Assembly: GCA_017483765.1 (NCBI GenBank)
Contig: JAFUVE010000036.1
Location: forward strand, 1-34,212
From: Bacteroidaceae bacterium
GTDB taxonomy: Bacteria; Bacteroidota; Bacteroidia; Bacteroidales; Bacteroidaceae
Length of the DNA: 34,212 bases
Direction: 5' to 3'
A program made the position numbers and the translations under genes. The notes beneath the pieces are model-generated. The model ran no database searches. It had not been told where the DNA came from and saw only the letters and a program-made list of their open reading frames with translations. Shown piece by piece: positions 27,301 through 34,209 of the stretch (the stretch's first letter is position 1; every line of letters begins with the position of its first letter).

Positions 27301-30300
27301 ATCTCCACGCCGGGCGATAAGTGGGTTATCAATACCGAGAGCAGTTATGACAACAAGCAGAAGATGTACTATATGCCTGTGAAGATTGAAGGCTTTAACG
27401 TGAACTACAGAGGCTTTGACCATATCGAGCTGCAATACAAACTCTCAACGCAGGGAGACAAAGACTGGGTGAACGTGTGCTCATTCTACAACGACAAAGA
27501 ACTCATGGAAAAGGCAAGTGGTGTGTGTGACATGATTCCTGACAACGGAGCCATCATTGCTTCTTTCTATGGAGAGATTGATCCTATCGAACAGTATTAC
27601 GACCTGAGGGCAGTGGTTTATTGCAGGCACGGAAACGGATTCCTTACTGCATCCTCTGATATTCTGACGGGAATCAAGGACACACGCCGGCCAGAGGTGT
27701 TCGGCACTCCGACCCCTGTCAACGGAATCTTAGGAATCGGAGATGACATACAAATCACGTTCTCCGAGCCGATTGCCGCCAACTATCTCCGCAAGGCCAA
27801 CAACTTCGAGGTGCTGGGAACGCCTGTCGGTAATGATATATCTTTATCAACATCCCTGCAGTTCTCAGGACAGTCCGTGGCATTCACAAATGGTGAATGT
27901 AACCTTACTGGAAAGAGTTTCACCATTGATATGATGGTAGATCCAGTTGACAACGGGAAGCAGATGGCTTTCTTCGTTCATGGAGGTAATAAGAGGGGAA
28001 TGTTATTCGGTGTCACCCCGGACCGCAGACTCATTGTCGAGATTAACGACCAGCCTATCATATCCGACAAGAAAGTTGAATTTAACGGGCTCCATCAAGT
28101 TGCCTTTAGCGTTCAGCAAGGTGCTGATGAAATGACGGTGAGCCTCTACGACGGAAAAATCAAGATTGGAGGCGGTACGGTGAAAGGCGTTTATGACGGA
28201 AACAGCTACATCGTTCTCGGCTATTCAGAAGCACTGGATGAGTCAACAGAATGGAACAACTTTGAGGGTAATATGCTTGAAGCCAGAATCTGGAACCGTT
28301 GTCTGAGTGCAGGGGAACTCTCCAAATACTCTCAGAAGGTGCTGACAGGATATGAGCATGGACTGATGTCCTACTACCGGCTGAATGAGGGAGAAGGGGA
28401 TTACAGTTACGACCATGCTGCAGGAGCAAACGACTTGAACATCTACGGACACACATGGAAACGGCCGCAAGGTGTCTCCATGAAGATTGACGGAACCCAG
28501 GGAATCAAGCTTGTTCCTAAACGCTTCGAACGTTCAGAGCATGAGGACTACACGCTGATGTGCTGGTTCCGAACGGATAAGAAGTCCGGAACAATCCTCT
28601 CCAACGGTGAGGCAAAGACAGAACTGATGGCCGACCAGCACTTCAACATCGGAGTAAGAGACTCCCTCTTGGTCTTCCGTTCTAACGGATATGAGGTGGT
28701 TATTCCTGACACCCTGTCCATGACAGCATGGCATCATTATGCGATGACGGTGCAGCGTTCGCGTAATGTGGCTAATATCTATCTTGACAACCGCCTTTAT
28801 GCTTCATTCCCTGCCGACAGTGTGGGTGGTATCAGCGGAAACGGACTTGCAATAGGTGCTACTTATGATGAGAATGGACAATGCAAGGATGTGCTGACTG
28901 GATATGTTGATGAAATCGGACTGTTTGCAAGCGCATTGCCTCAGAATCTGATAAAGACTTACACTACCGAGACGCCGAAGGGAACAGAGACCGCCCTCCT
29001 TGCTTACCTTGACTTTGGAATGTCGCAGAAACAGGACGATAATTCCCAGAATCTCATGCCTACTGGAGTGAGTCTTAAGCGCTATATCGATAATCAGGGA
29101 AATATCATTCAGACAGAAATCGACACCATCATTCCTTTCCCAGTGGTCAATGCCTTTGCTGACAAGAAGGTTTATGCTCCGATGGCAAGGTCAAGCCAGC
29201 TTGATAATGTCAAATACAGTTTTGTTGCCGATGGCAATAAACTGCTCATCAACCTGGATGTGCCGGATACACAGATTGAAAAGACCAATGTATATGTCAC
29301 CGTGAGGGATGTGGCCGACCTGAATGGCAACGTCATGGATAGTCCGCTCACGATGAATGTATATGTGTATCGAAACCCGTTGCGTTGGGACAAGAAACAT
29401 GAGGATGTCTCCGTTTCTTATGGTTATGGTGTGGAAATTACAGCCACTATCAAGAACCTGAGCGGAGAGAACCAGTTCTTTGAACTTAGAGACATTCCTA
29501 TCTGGATAACTCCTTCAATCACCGAAGGTACAATCGGACCGCTCGACGAGCAGAAAGTCACATTCACCGTTTCACCGTTTATCAATATCGGTACTTACAA
29601 TGAAGTGGTATCGCTTGTGGGTGAGAATGGTATGACAGAATCCTTGGCGCTCAATGTGAGAGTGACGGGTGAGGCTCCCGACTGGAAGGTAAGTTACGAC
29701 CTCAAGAATGAGAACCAGACGATGCAAATGGTTGCACGTGTGAAGATTGACAGTGTCATTGCCCAGGACAGTAACGACATTCTTGTTGCTTTCGGAGAGA
29801 ATCAGGAAGTGCTGGGCGTGGCTAATATAGATGTCGACGATACGGCAAATGCTTACGAGGCACTGGCTTATATGATTATCTATGGTCATGCTAACCGGTC
29901 AACTAAGTTGAGCTTCGGTTTCTATGACGCTTCCAACGGTAAGATTTATAAACTTGAGCCTGAAGACGGCAAAACCTACACATTCGAACGTAACGCTGTT
30001 GTGGGCACTGCCGAGAATCCTGTGGTGCTTTCTAACACATACGATGAGGTTACCACGCTTGACCTGGCCAGTGGATGGAACTGGGTATCATTCACAGCCG
30101 CTCCACTCGGACCTACAACCATTGGGGAACTCCTATACGGAGCAGCAGAATGGATGCCGGGTGACATCGTGGAGATTGTACACGGGAAGACTGCGTTTAA
30201 GTTCTTCTGTGAAGGGTCGTCTGGTTCTCGTAGATATAGGTGGACTGAGGAAGATAAAGTTGTTGAAATCAATCCGACCCTTATGTACCGGATTTTCTCT

Positions 30301-31065
30301 GTTGACAATAAAAAAGCATTTATTGGTGGTTTGCCTTGCTATTTCTCACCTATTACAGTGAAGAAAGGATGGAACCGTATCGCATACCTCTCCACGATTA
30401 ATCTCCCGATTGCTCAGGCTATGTCTGGCTATGTGACGGATGCCTCGGAGGGTGATGTGCTGAAATCCCAGGATGCTTTCTCTATTTTAAGCCGTGACGG
30501 TTCGGGCAACCTTATCTGGAAGGGCAACCTGCGCTATATGGAGACAGGAAAGGGCTATATGCTTAAACGTTTGAAAGACTCTGAGCACTCTTATTATTAT
30601 CCGCTCTACTACGGTGACAACCGCTACAGTGGTGTGAGCAACGTGGCACCAAGACACAATGTGCAGGCAACCACCATGAATATTGTGGCTAATGTGGTCG
30701 GAGTGGAGACGCTTGAAGGCGACACACTCGTGGCATACAACGGTGCCGAGCGTTGTGGTGTTGCCACAGCCGACGAAGAAGGGGCATTCTATCTGAATGT
30801 CGGAGTAGATGAGGATTTGGCTCAGAATCTATCCTTCTGTATTGAGCGGAATAACGAGGTGGTGGCTGTCACTCGTAGCAAGATTGGCTATAAGGCCGAT
30901 GCGGTCCTGGGATCGCCTGATCAGCCAACTCTGATTGATTTCGCCGATTTGGATGAATTTGCCAACGACGGCAACTGGTACACTCTCTCTGGTATAAAAC
31001 TTGCGGAAAAACCGCAGCAGTCAGGTATTTATATTCATAACGGTAAAGCACAATTTATTAAATAA
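21340..31065 (+). CDS. Giant multidomain surface protein (3241 aa) with LamG and T9SS tail
   Basis: Signal peptide MRKKLFFFLALLCLIGFSPA, cleavage near ARA-ASF. FnIII-like stretches lie near 281-400 and 736-815. Carboxypeptidase-regulatory-like beta folds lie near 827-905 and 921-990 (TDDSGYFELAGL, TDSQGAFEVSIPKG). An Ig-like Big_5 segment is near 2115 (ITFSEPI). Two LamG/concanavalin-like domains lie near 2173-2330 and 2376-2550 (FTIDMMVD; YTLMCWFRTDKKSGTILSNG). A BACON-like fold is near 2683-2780, and paired ASGWNWVSF and KKGWNRIAYLS repeats are near 2905-3090. The final 43 residues form a T9SS sorting tail (NWYTLSGIKL, GIYIHNGKAQFIK). No catalytic motif is visible. It is likely exported and surface-anchored, for glycan or matrix binding. 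The next gene starts on its stop codon (TAATG), so translation is probably coupled. Confidence 0.85.
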   Translation: MRKKLFFFLALLCLIGFSPARAASFIKSAGNYRCLPVGKNVLQFSLPTFDYYKIAMNVHVTEPSYVEASIDGGKTWKHIIEWKHPGRDEEDPTYMRTLAPGELVVQMARYGKSDVSINSNDSWKTFYLGADQDDDYHYTTTVQWHIPYAWQGNKIMLRFSAHWDDEGSGTVTGNFDTYDSPEPPDVAINFMDPMLAFDKEHVGELMIPYYMQAVKCTKMTLNYTNAATGEKISQAQTPNLTGYVYLPMNFPMKDVYIVADLVDSDKNNLTGMESEHISVNPLHTPKNFTATMDENARVTLKWTIEYPDSGDIMEDDYWEIQRNTTGETDNSDSNWKTLGMLGFERQSGSYEYLDEHFFDEYEGKNVSYRIRRSSTAIWDWGESAGTKTVTINEKLQLASVKEATVEKETWTDDSHTVTFNWTMNEPLSTIDNSNVAVGDIVTTNGRIFKNQEEMSDAPDAGTAAGVLISVSPTVVLANGPIQNLIQPAFDGNNYTISLLGWNQDRYFDLFQQKNIKGYKMVPPYFNYWHAIFKAFGDDSGMNSRYIPSVGDKFNAPNTIHYLTSDLGLRTQRLYLAGYDDKSYILNFADKVIEEPEDQVFKSENLSTCYDLFYKEGKSCASYAFFVPDEKIFTLWDSKAKLQLVVHMKSDSGTFTNVVDLSSDENALKNHTYTYSLPRKCVDYEFELVVRRGSSYLPICNTFKDDKGNYPDSLAVSVKKKETGDDAKYWFLNTDSVKNLRSTVRQSSVLLEWDSNGGEHDYYRVLRRDKMSVTQDWDTLVTNLPLMRYEDTTPYPQHTYEYKVESVFQCEGMIVNSATTTGACEPTGMIKGYLRLADGTGMGGYTIIAISKTDKKEYTTTTDDSGYFELAGLEYQGTGQFEVMVQTDGGSFNVDSQNLEFTTKKNLFTNVIFYVDNYFVYSGNVYYDGSSIPVPGVEFKMDGVTITDANGNPYQTDSQGAFEVSIPKGVHQVQAVKEGHVFKNDGYLLVPDAAKGKERDWDWVANKSEVYLWDCTEVVLHGRVIGGNAQAGLELGKSRSVNNLGDNINIVMQLEGDNASYIVRDQQNDLVKERTDSIAFGQNKQNLTVVHSTLHSITVKMDNETGEYEMRLRPTRYKITSISATGYPTLFQEGKVGETLDLSKNVQGDTVVYNRIYHSVPTLDVVQFNGNNESYYGVKYSIAQDNIGQKDTVMVWNAADNSYSLGHPVFMAGSPYGWTLQACEKYYYNNDNHGKLDIVKLDTGTVVIRNRLVSDTDEQVIQLDNTGKGAYIFTPDNTTFTLENDMALRDVSITLEYDSTYFDVKPLNGDRLKGYVMVTKPKPQGKTVMAAGIPILFDILRDPPGGGSSSYIEAGSKLSYTYNTTMDAQIGFKLRGTNSVKQSYYTGTVVVPSFGATGVEYGTIDGAYKKSTFAVDVVLSFNGNWTYNYNMDVTERVQTSSGKKWVGPKADLFIGTNQNVILQDAIAVRVVPERQYKILTMQEGGSFKTENGVKVSVKNATVKKLAEGKDANGNKVYLVRDEVMGVSTKVNSTFIHSQHYVENELMPALIKARNSLILPKDSMAFAQQLANKNGIPYYVSNVDRSDPKFGVDEYVQVLPEGKDTEMYTDSINAINKQLLQWAKFLIRNEEEKINVQTKNLVKNYDFDGATSIQYSETFTVGENSTRQLKWPVVGNGGLGVGLVEGLVGKELVKILSKVITEGTETAYLPEGGNILDDSDNLIVTDVGAASSEYTLKFLPVLNVTLNDKYGLSKSNSKKIGFTLSTSSKSSLNVDVYRLAANENEMDTANEGLSNAFYNFTVEGLKNMDKTPIIGYMESGKTPVYSNFVFRTRGGATCQPYEDERVTKWYNPGTVIDAKTKAIDNLKIWAEQTTVSNVPFDEPARFTVYMANESDYAEASTLIFKYFLSDTTNGKGAKVFIDGNPLTGTGESITLFPVGTVAKKQVEIYPNSDFDYENVGISFYDPDDPVRISTVYLTAHFVPTAGKVKISTPGDKWVINTESSYDNKQKMYYMPVKIEGFNVNYRGFDHIELQYKLSTQGDKDWVNVCSFYNDKELMEKASGVCDMIPDNGAIIASFYGEIDPIEQYYDLRAVVYCRHGNGFLTASSDILTGIKDTRRPEVFGTPTPVNGILGIGDDIQITFSEPIAANYLRKANNFEVLGTPVGNDISLSTSLQFSGQSVAFTNGECNLTGKSFTIDMMVDPVDNGKQMAFFVHGGNKRGMLFGVTPDRRLIVEINDQPIISDKKVEFNGLHQVAFSVQQGADEMTVSLYDGKIKIGGGTVKGVYDGNSYIVLGYSEALDESTEWNNFEGNMLEARIWNRCLSAGELSKYSQKVLTGYEHGLMSYYRLNEGEGDYSYDHAAGANDLNIYGHTWKRPQGVSMKIDGTQGIKLVPKRFERSEHEDYTLMCWFRTDKKSGTILSNGEAKTELMADQHFNIGVRDSLLVFRSNGYEVVIPDTLSMTAWHHYAMTVQRSRNVANIYLDNRLYASFPADSVGGISGNGLAIGATYDENGQCKDVLTGYVDEIGLFASALPQNLIKTYTTETPKGTETALLAYLDFGMSQKQDDNSQNLMPTGVSLKRYIDNQGNIIQTEIDTIIPFPVVNAFADKKVYAPMARSSQLDNVKYSFVADGNKLLINLDVPDTQIEKTNVYVTVRDVADLNGNVMDSPLTMNVYVYRNPLRWDKKHEDVSVSYGYGVEITATIKNLSGENQFFELRDIPIWITPSITEGTIGPLDEQKVTFTVSPFINIGTYNEVVSLVGENGMTESLALNVRVTGEAPDWKVSYDLKNENQTMQMVARVKIDSVIAQDSNDILVAFGENQEVLGVANIDVDDTANAYEALAYMIIYGHANRSTKLSFGFYDASNGKIYKLEPEDGKTYTFERNAVVGTAENPVVLSNTYDEVTTLDLASGWNWVSFTAAPLGPTTIGELLYGAAEWMPGDIVEIVHGKTAFKFFCEGSSGSRRYRWTEEDKVVEINPTLMYRIFSVDNKKAFIGGLPCYFSPITVKKGWNRIAYLSTINLPIAQAMSGYVTDASEGDVLKSQDAFSILSRDGSGNLIWKGNLRYMETGKGYMLKRLKDSEHSYYYPLYYGDNRYSGVSNVAPRHNVQATTMNIVANVVGVETLEGDTLVAYNGAERCGVATADEEGAFYLNVGVDEDLAQNLSFCIERNNEVVAVTRSKIGYKADAVLGSPDQPTLIDFADLDEFANDGNWYTLSGIKLAEKPQQSGIYIHNGKAQFIK

Positions 31066-31577
31066 TGAAAAAGATAATGATGATGATAGCAACCCTCGCC
31101 CTTGTGGCGATGGGTTGCTCAAAGTCGGACGACGATGATAACGGCGGCAACGGCGGTGGTAATGGTAACGGCAACGGTGGTGAGGGTGGCAACGATAATA
31201 CCACCTTGGTTATCACACCGGGCACTGATGAAAGACCGGCATGGGAATATCCTGATTATGACAATTGGGAACAGACTATGTCGGTGAGAATACTGATGCA
31301 GAATGAATTGGAGCCTTATATGACTCAGAATGACTTGCTGTGTGCCACGATGAACGACGAAGTGAGAGGACTCACTCCTCCTACAATCGAGGAGGAGTAT
31401 AACAGCCGTTTCTTTCCTTTGACCATTGGAGCGGACGGTGCGGAGGCAAGAATTTTCCTCCACTATTACTGCGACAGCTTGCACCGGATATTTACGATTG
31501 ATTGGGCTGATTTCAATGCAAACGCCATCCCGATGGGCGACGATTCTTATTTTTACAGACCCACTTTCGTGAAATGA
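31065..31577 (+). CDS. Surface lipoprotein (170 aa) coupled to the giant protein
   Basis: The ATG shares its first base with the stop of the giant gene (TAATG). The signal peptide ends in lipobox VAMGC with Cys18, followed by SKSDDDD, which resembles the acidic export signal that sends Bacteroidetes lipoproteins to the cell surface. A Gly/Asn-rich flexible linker follows (GGNGGGNGNGNGG, about 27-45), then a compact domain of about 120 residues (AWEYPDYDNWEQTMSVRILM; RIFTIDWADFNANAIPMGDD) that I do not recognise. The tight coupling suggests that it works with the giant protein, perhaps as an anchor or partner at the surface. The stop overlaps a leftover T9SS tail in another frame. Confidence 0.75.
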   Translation: MKKIMMMIATLALVAMGCSKSDDDDNGGNGGGNGNGNGGEGGNDNTTLVITPGTDERPAWEYPDYDNWEQTMSVRILMQNELEPYMTQNDLLCATMNDEVRGLTPPTIEEEYNSRFFPLTIGADGAEARIFLHYYCDSLHRIFTIDWADFNANAIPMGDDSYFYRPTFVK

Positions 31578-31659
31578 TGTGTTTGGACGCACTTATGACA
31601 ACCTGCCTTCGAAAGAGGGTATTTATATAATTGACAATCAGAAAGTATTGGTAAAATAA
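31573..31659 (+). pseudogene. Second orphan T9SS C-terminal tail (remnant)
   Basis: In the +1 frame relative to the lipoprotein gene, codons from 31573 read NDVFGRTYDNLPSKEG then IYIIDNQKVLVK and stop TAA at 31657-31659. This matches the shape of T9SS tails (GR-Y, GIYI, NQKVLVK) and resembles the end of the acid phosphatase (GRAYTI, GIIIQDNQKFLRR). A TGA directly upstream (31570-31572) closes the frame, so it cannot be translated as an extension. It overlaps the last codons of the lipoprotein gene by a few bases. It looks like the end of a deleted secreted-protein gene. Confidence 0.65.
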
Positions 31660-31664
31660 TCACA

Positions 31665-31726
31665 TAACTTTATAGGGAGGTTCTGATAATTATGTCGGAT
31701 TGATTTTTAGAACACCCTTATAGTTA
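31665..31726. repeat. 62-bp imperfect inverted repeat with GTTCT/AGAAC ends
   Basis: TAACTTTATAGGGAGGTTCT (31665-31684) faces AGAACACCCTTATAGTTA (31709-31726). GTTCTGATAATTA and TTTTTAGAAC are shared with the ends of the large palindrome at 33973-34209. It lies between the orphan tail and the 77-residue gene and could also act as a hairpin in the transcript. Confidence 0.6.
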
Positions 31727-31741
31727 ATAGTACAGTGAACG

Positions 31742-31975
31742 ATGAAAAAGAAAAATTATGTCAGACCTCTTTCGGTTGATAGACTTTTTGAATTTCCTGA
31801 GTTGATGGTGTCGATTGGAGCTTCCCGACAGGGATTCGGTGAGGCAGACACCTCAGAATGGGAGAGTCCTGATCAGGAATCCAATGAGGCTCCTGCCAGT
31901 AGAACCTTACGCGAAAATACGTTGTGGGGAGGAGGAGATAATGAGAAAAGCAATGGAGGTGTTTCTTTATGGTAA
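31742..31975 (+). CDS. Small uncharacterised protein (77 aa)
   Basis: It starts MKKKNYVRPLSVDRLFEF and ends GGDNEKSNGGVSLW. The basic MKKxYxxP opening, a short hydrophobic patch (ELMVSIG) and a long acidic, Gly/Ser-rich tail without cysteine are typical of the many short uncharacterised Bacteroidales proteins found beside surface-protein genes. No signal peptide, membrane helix or known domain is seen. It sits between the surface lipoprotein gene and the fimbrillin-like gene, same strand, and is probably co-transcribed. A precursor-peptide or accessory role is possible but not shown. A real gene is supported by its ATG, position and defined composition rather than by homology. Confidence 0.5.
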   Translation: MKKKNYVRPLSVDRLFEFPELMVSIGASRQGFGEADTSEWESPDQESNEAPASRTLRENTLWGGGDNEKSNGGVSLW

Positions 31976-32029
31976 CATTGGCTGATTGCTACATAAATTA
32001 AAATGAATATTTATAATTGGTTAAGCGTG

Positions 32030-32986
32030 ATGAAAAAAAACATATTCTTTCTTTTTGCCGCTCTGTTGACTGGTGGACTGCTGGTAAGTTGTTCAAGCGA
32101 CGATACAGATGATGAGAAATCATACGGCGGTTATGAGAAAAAAAACTATCGTCTGGAAGTGCAGGCAAACAACGGAGTGGGAACACGTACCTTGATTTAT
32201 GATGCCACTCAAAATACGATAACTCCTTCGTGGACATTAGGCGAGGAAGTTGGGGTACATACACCTGATGATAATGGATTCGGTGAAATCACAGATATTT
32301 ATCTGGGAAAAGTTGTGTCGAACCATACAGGAAACCCTACAACGCTTGTGGGAGACTTTCCTCAACTCTCTGGTAATTATTTCATGAAGGGTTCTCAACT
32401 GATTTTCACTTTCCCTAAATCCGGTCAGGGTGGAGGCACGTTCAACTATTATTCCGGACAGGACGGAACGTTGGAAACTATTGCCTCCAATTTCGACTAT
32501 GCAACCGCTACGGCAGAGGTGGAAGATTGCTTGCAGGAAGGAGATAAATTATATATTCAGTTGAAGGGAGGCAATCATCTGAATTTCATCAATCATACTT
32601 CCATCACAGCCTTTTCGTTCAAAGATGAAGAGGGCAACACGCTTGTACCGGCTACTTTTATGATTAGTGGCCAAGGACTTGTGAAAGAATACAATGTGAT
32701 TACTGATGAGTATCAGTGTTTCCTTGGCGCCAAAGAGGAACCGAGCGCGGAAAATGGTAAATGTCTGACTGTGCCAGTGGTTAATGAACTTAAGACCATT
32801 TATGTGGCGATGCTGAACAAAAATTCACAGAAGACAACATACACACTCTACTTGTCTGCAACGAAAGAGGGCTCCTCAGAATTGCTATCCTACAAATGTA
32901 GAATGAGCGCCAATTTGCAGCCAGGGAAATACTACAGCACCACTGTAAAAATGAAGGAAGTGGATAGTTGGAGCGATGCGATTTAA
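32030..32986 (+). CDS. Fimbrillin-like (Mfa-like) lipoprotein
   Basis: A 318-residue protein from ATG 32030. An ATG at 32003 would add nine residues before the signal peptide and is rejected. The lipobox LLVSC places lipidated Cys21, followed by SSDDTDDEK, an acidic stretch like surface-export signals. The mature region has fimbrillin-family marks: GTRTLIYDATQ early, TPSWTLGEEVGVHTP (W-x2-GE-x-VGV), and a C-terminal LQPGKYYSTTVKMKE strand. Fimbrillin-like proteins are outer-membrane-anchored pilin or pilus-accessory subunits in Bacteroidales. No usher or other pilus assembly gene is visible, so it may be a stand-alone or tip-type member. It lies in the same strand run as the giant protein and the acid phosphatase. 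Confidence 0.75.
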   Translation: MKKNIFFLFAALLTGGLLVSCSSDDTDDEKSYGGYEKKNYRLEVQANNGVGTRTLIYDATQNTITPSWTLGEEVGVHTPDDNGFGEITDIYLGKVVSNHTGNPTTLVGDFPQLSGNYFMKGSQLIFTFPKSGQGGGTFNYYSGQDGTLETIASNFDYATATAEVEDCLQEGDKLYIQLKGGNHLNFINHTSITAFSFKDEEGNTLVPATFMISGQGLVKEYNVITDEYQCFLGAKEEPSAENGKCLTVPVVNELKTIYVAMLNKNSQKTTYTLYLSATKEGSSELLSYKCRMSANLQPGKYYSTTVKMKEVDSWSDAI

Positions 32987-33065
32987 GGGGAAACTTAGGC
33001 TTTACTGAGATTTCGGCGATGCTTATGTTTTTTCTGATAACACAAAATGTATAATACTAAAAAAG

Positions 33066-33935
33066 ATGAAAAAAATGAAAAAAATTCTGATTTTTGCAAT
33101 GCTTCTTTCAAGCATTGCCAGCGTAAAGGCGCAAGATGAGGTTGACGCTTATTTTACAACCAAAGAAATGCCCGATATGGTAAAGTTTCTGCCTGCACCT
33201 CCCGATACCACTTCCACTCGCTTTGTGAATGACATTATGCAGTATATGTGGGGAAAGGAACAGCGGGTCGTCAATCCTGAACGGGCTGAAATCGCCAAGC
33301 GCGATGCTGTGTATGGACTTCAGACCATCATTGAGGAGTTTTCAGAGCCTTTTGGCATGAATATATCAGAGGAGGAGACTCCGGAGATTTATAAACTGCT
33401 GCGTGAGGCAACTGCCACTTGCGACAGTATCTGTACTTTGCCGAAACAGCATTATATGCGTAAGCGTCCTTTCGCGCGTTTCAACGAGCCCACGCTCGTC
33501 CCGGAACAGGAGGAATCACACCGCACGAACGGCTCTTATCCTTCTGGACACACCATCCTTGGATGGAGCTCGGCATTGTTGCTGATGGAGATTAATCCGG
33601 AGGCTGCCGACACCCTGATGGCACGAGGATATATGTATGGTGAGAGCCGTGTGATTGCCGGCTATCACTGGCAGAGCGATGTCGATGCCGCCCGCCTTGC
33701 AGCATCCGTTGCCTATGCAAAACTGCACACAAGCGATCGGTTCCTTGAGCAGATGGCAAAAGCGCGCAAGGAGTTTCAGGAGAAGAAAAATGGTGGGACT
33801 AACGGGGTGAAAGCCGTTGCGGAAGAACCAAGAAACGCGGTTAACGGACGTGCTTACACCATTATGGGAACTCCTGCTACCAGTCAGGACAGGGGAATTA
33901 TCATACAGGACAACCAGAAATTTCTAAGAAGATAA
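33066..33935 (+). CDS. Class A acid phosphatase (PAP2 superfamily), T9SS tail
   Basis: A 289-residue protein with signal peptide MKKMKKILIFAMLLSSIASV (ATG 33075 is an alternative start). The full PAP2 signature is present: K127-x6-R134-P135, PSGH at 159-162, and S194-R195-x5-H201-x3-D205, where the two histidines are the catalytic pair. It matches bacterial class A non-specific acid phosphatases (PhoN-like), which release phosphate from a broad range of phosphomonoesters outside the cytoplasm. It is about 40 residues longer than usual. The extra C-terminus (NGRAYTIMGTP, then GIIIQDNQKFLRR, about 257-289) looks like a T9SS sorting tail, which would route it to the surface. It is last in the run and is followed by the large palindrome. 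Confidence 0.9.
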   Translation: MKKMKKILIFAMLLSSIASVKAQDEVDAYFTTKEMPDMVKFLPAPPDTTSTRFVNDIMQYMWGKEQRVVNPERAEIAKRDAVYGLQTIIEEFSEPFGMNISEEETPEIYKLLREATATCDSICTLPKQHYMRKRPFARFNEPTLVPEQEESHRTNGSYPSGHTILGWSSALLLMEINPEAADTLMARGYMYGESRVIAGYHWQSDVDAARLAASVAYAKLHTSDRFLEQMAKARKEFQEKKNGGTNGVKAVAEEPRNAVNGRAYTIMGTPATSQDRGIIIQDNQKFLRR

Positions 33936-33972
33936 ACGGCCGGTTCTACTGATTCCTATTTTATTTAGGCAT

Positions 33973-34209
33973 GTTCTAATAATTAATAAATCCAAGAGAA
34001 TTATCTTTGCCTGTGTTTGTCTCTTTTTGGCATCTTTGCTCTTAAAATTGACTTCGTCGAATCATCATCGTGACTCGGCCATTTAAAAGCAAGCTTTTAT
34101 GGCTCTCGCTGCTTGATGATTTGAACCGTAGCTCGCTACGCTTCTGCGAGTTTGCGAGCAAATCTGCTCAAAAATAGTCTAAACACAGCCTAAAGCTAAT
34201 TTTTAGAAC
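33973..34209. repeat. 237-bp long imperfect palindrome enclosing a 62-bp hairpin
   Basis: The ends GTTCTAATAATTA (33973-33985) and TAATTTTTAGAAC (34197-34209) are inverted. Further in, CTTTGCCTGTGTTTGTCTC pairs well with the reverse complement of 34157-34194 (CTTTAGGCTGTGTTTAGAC). At its centre is a 62-bp hairpin (34060-34121) with perfect outer stem AATCATCA/TGATGATT and core AAGCAAGCTT. Likely a non-coding mobile or structural repeat. The right flank is cut by the window end, so target duplication cannot be judged. Confidence 0.7.

Noticed and set aside
28160-28456. Minus-strand frames within the giant gene
   Set aside because: Shadows of a well-supported 3241-residue frame with signal peptide and sorting tail.
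31119-31592. 157-codon minus-strand frame with Val/Thr-rich end
   Set aside because: Antisense to the lipoprotein gene; its repetitive end comes from the Gly/Asn linker codons.
34002-34009. TATCTTTG as a plus-strand promoter -7 element
   Set aside because: No -33 element at the right distance, and it lies inside an arm of the large palindrome.
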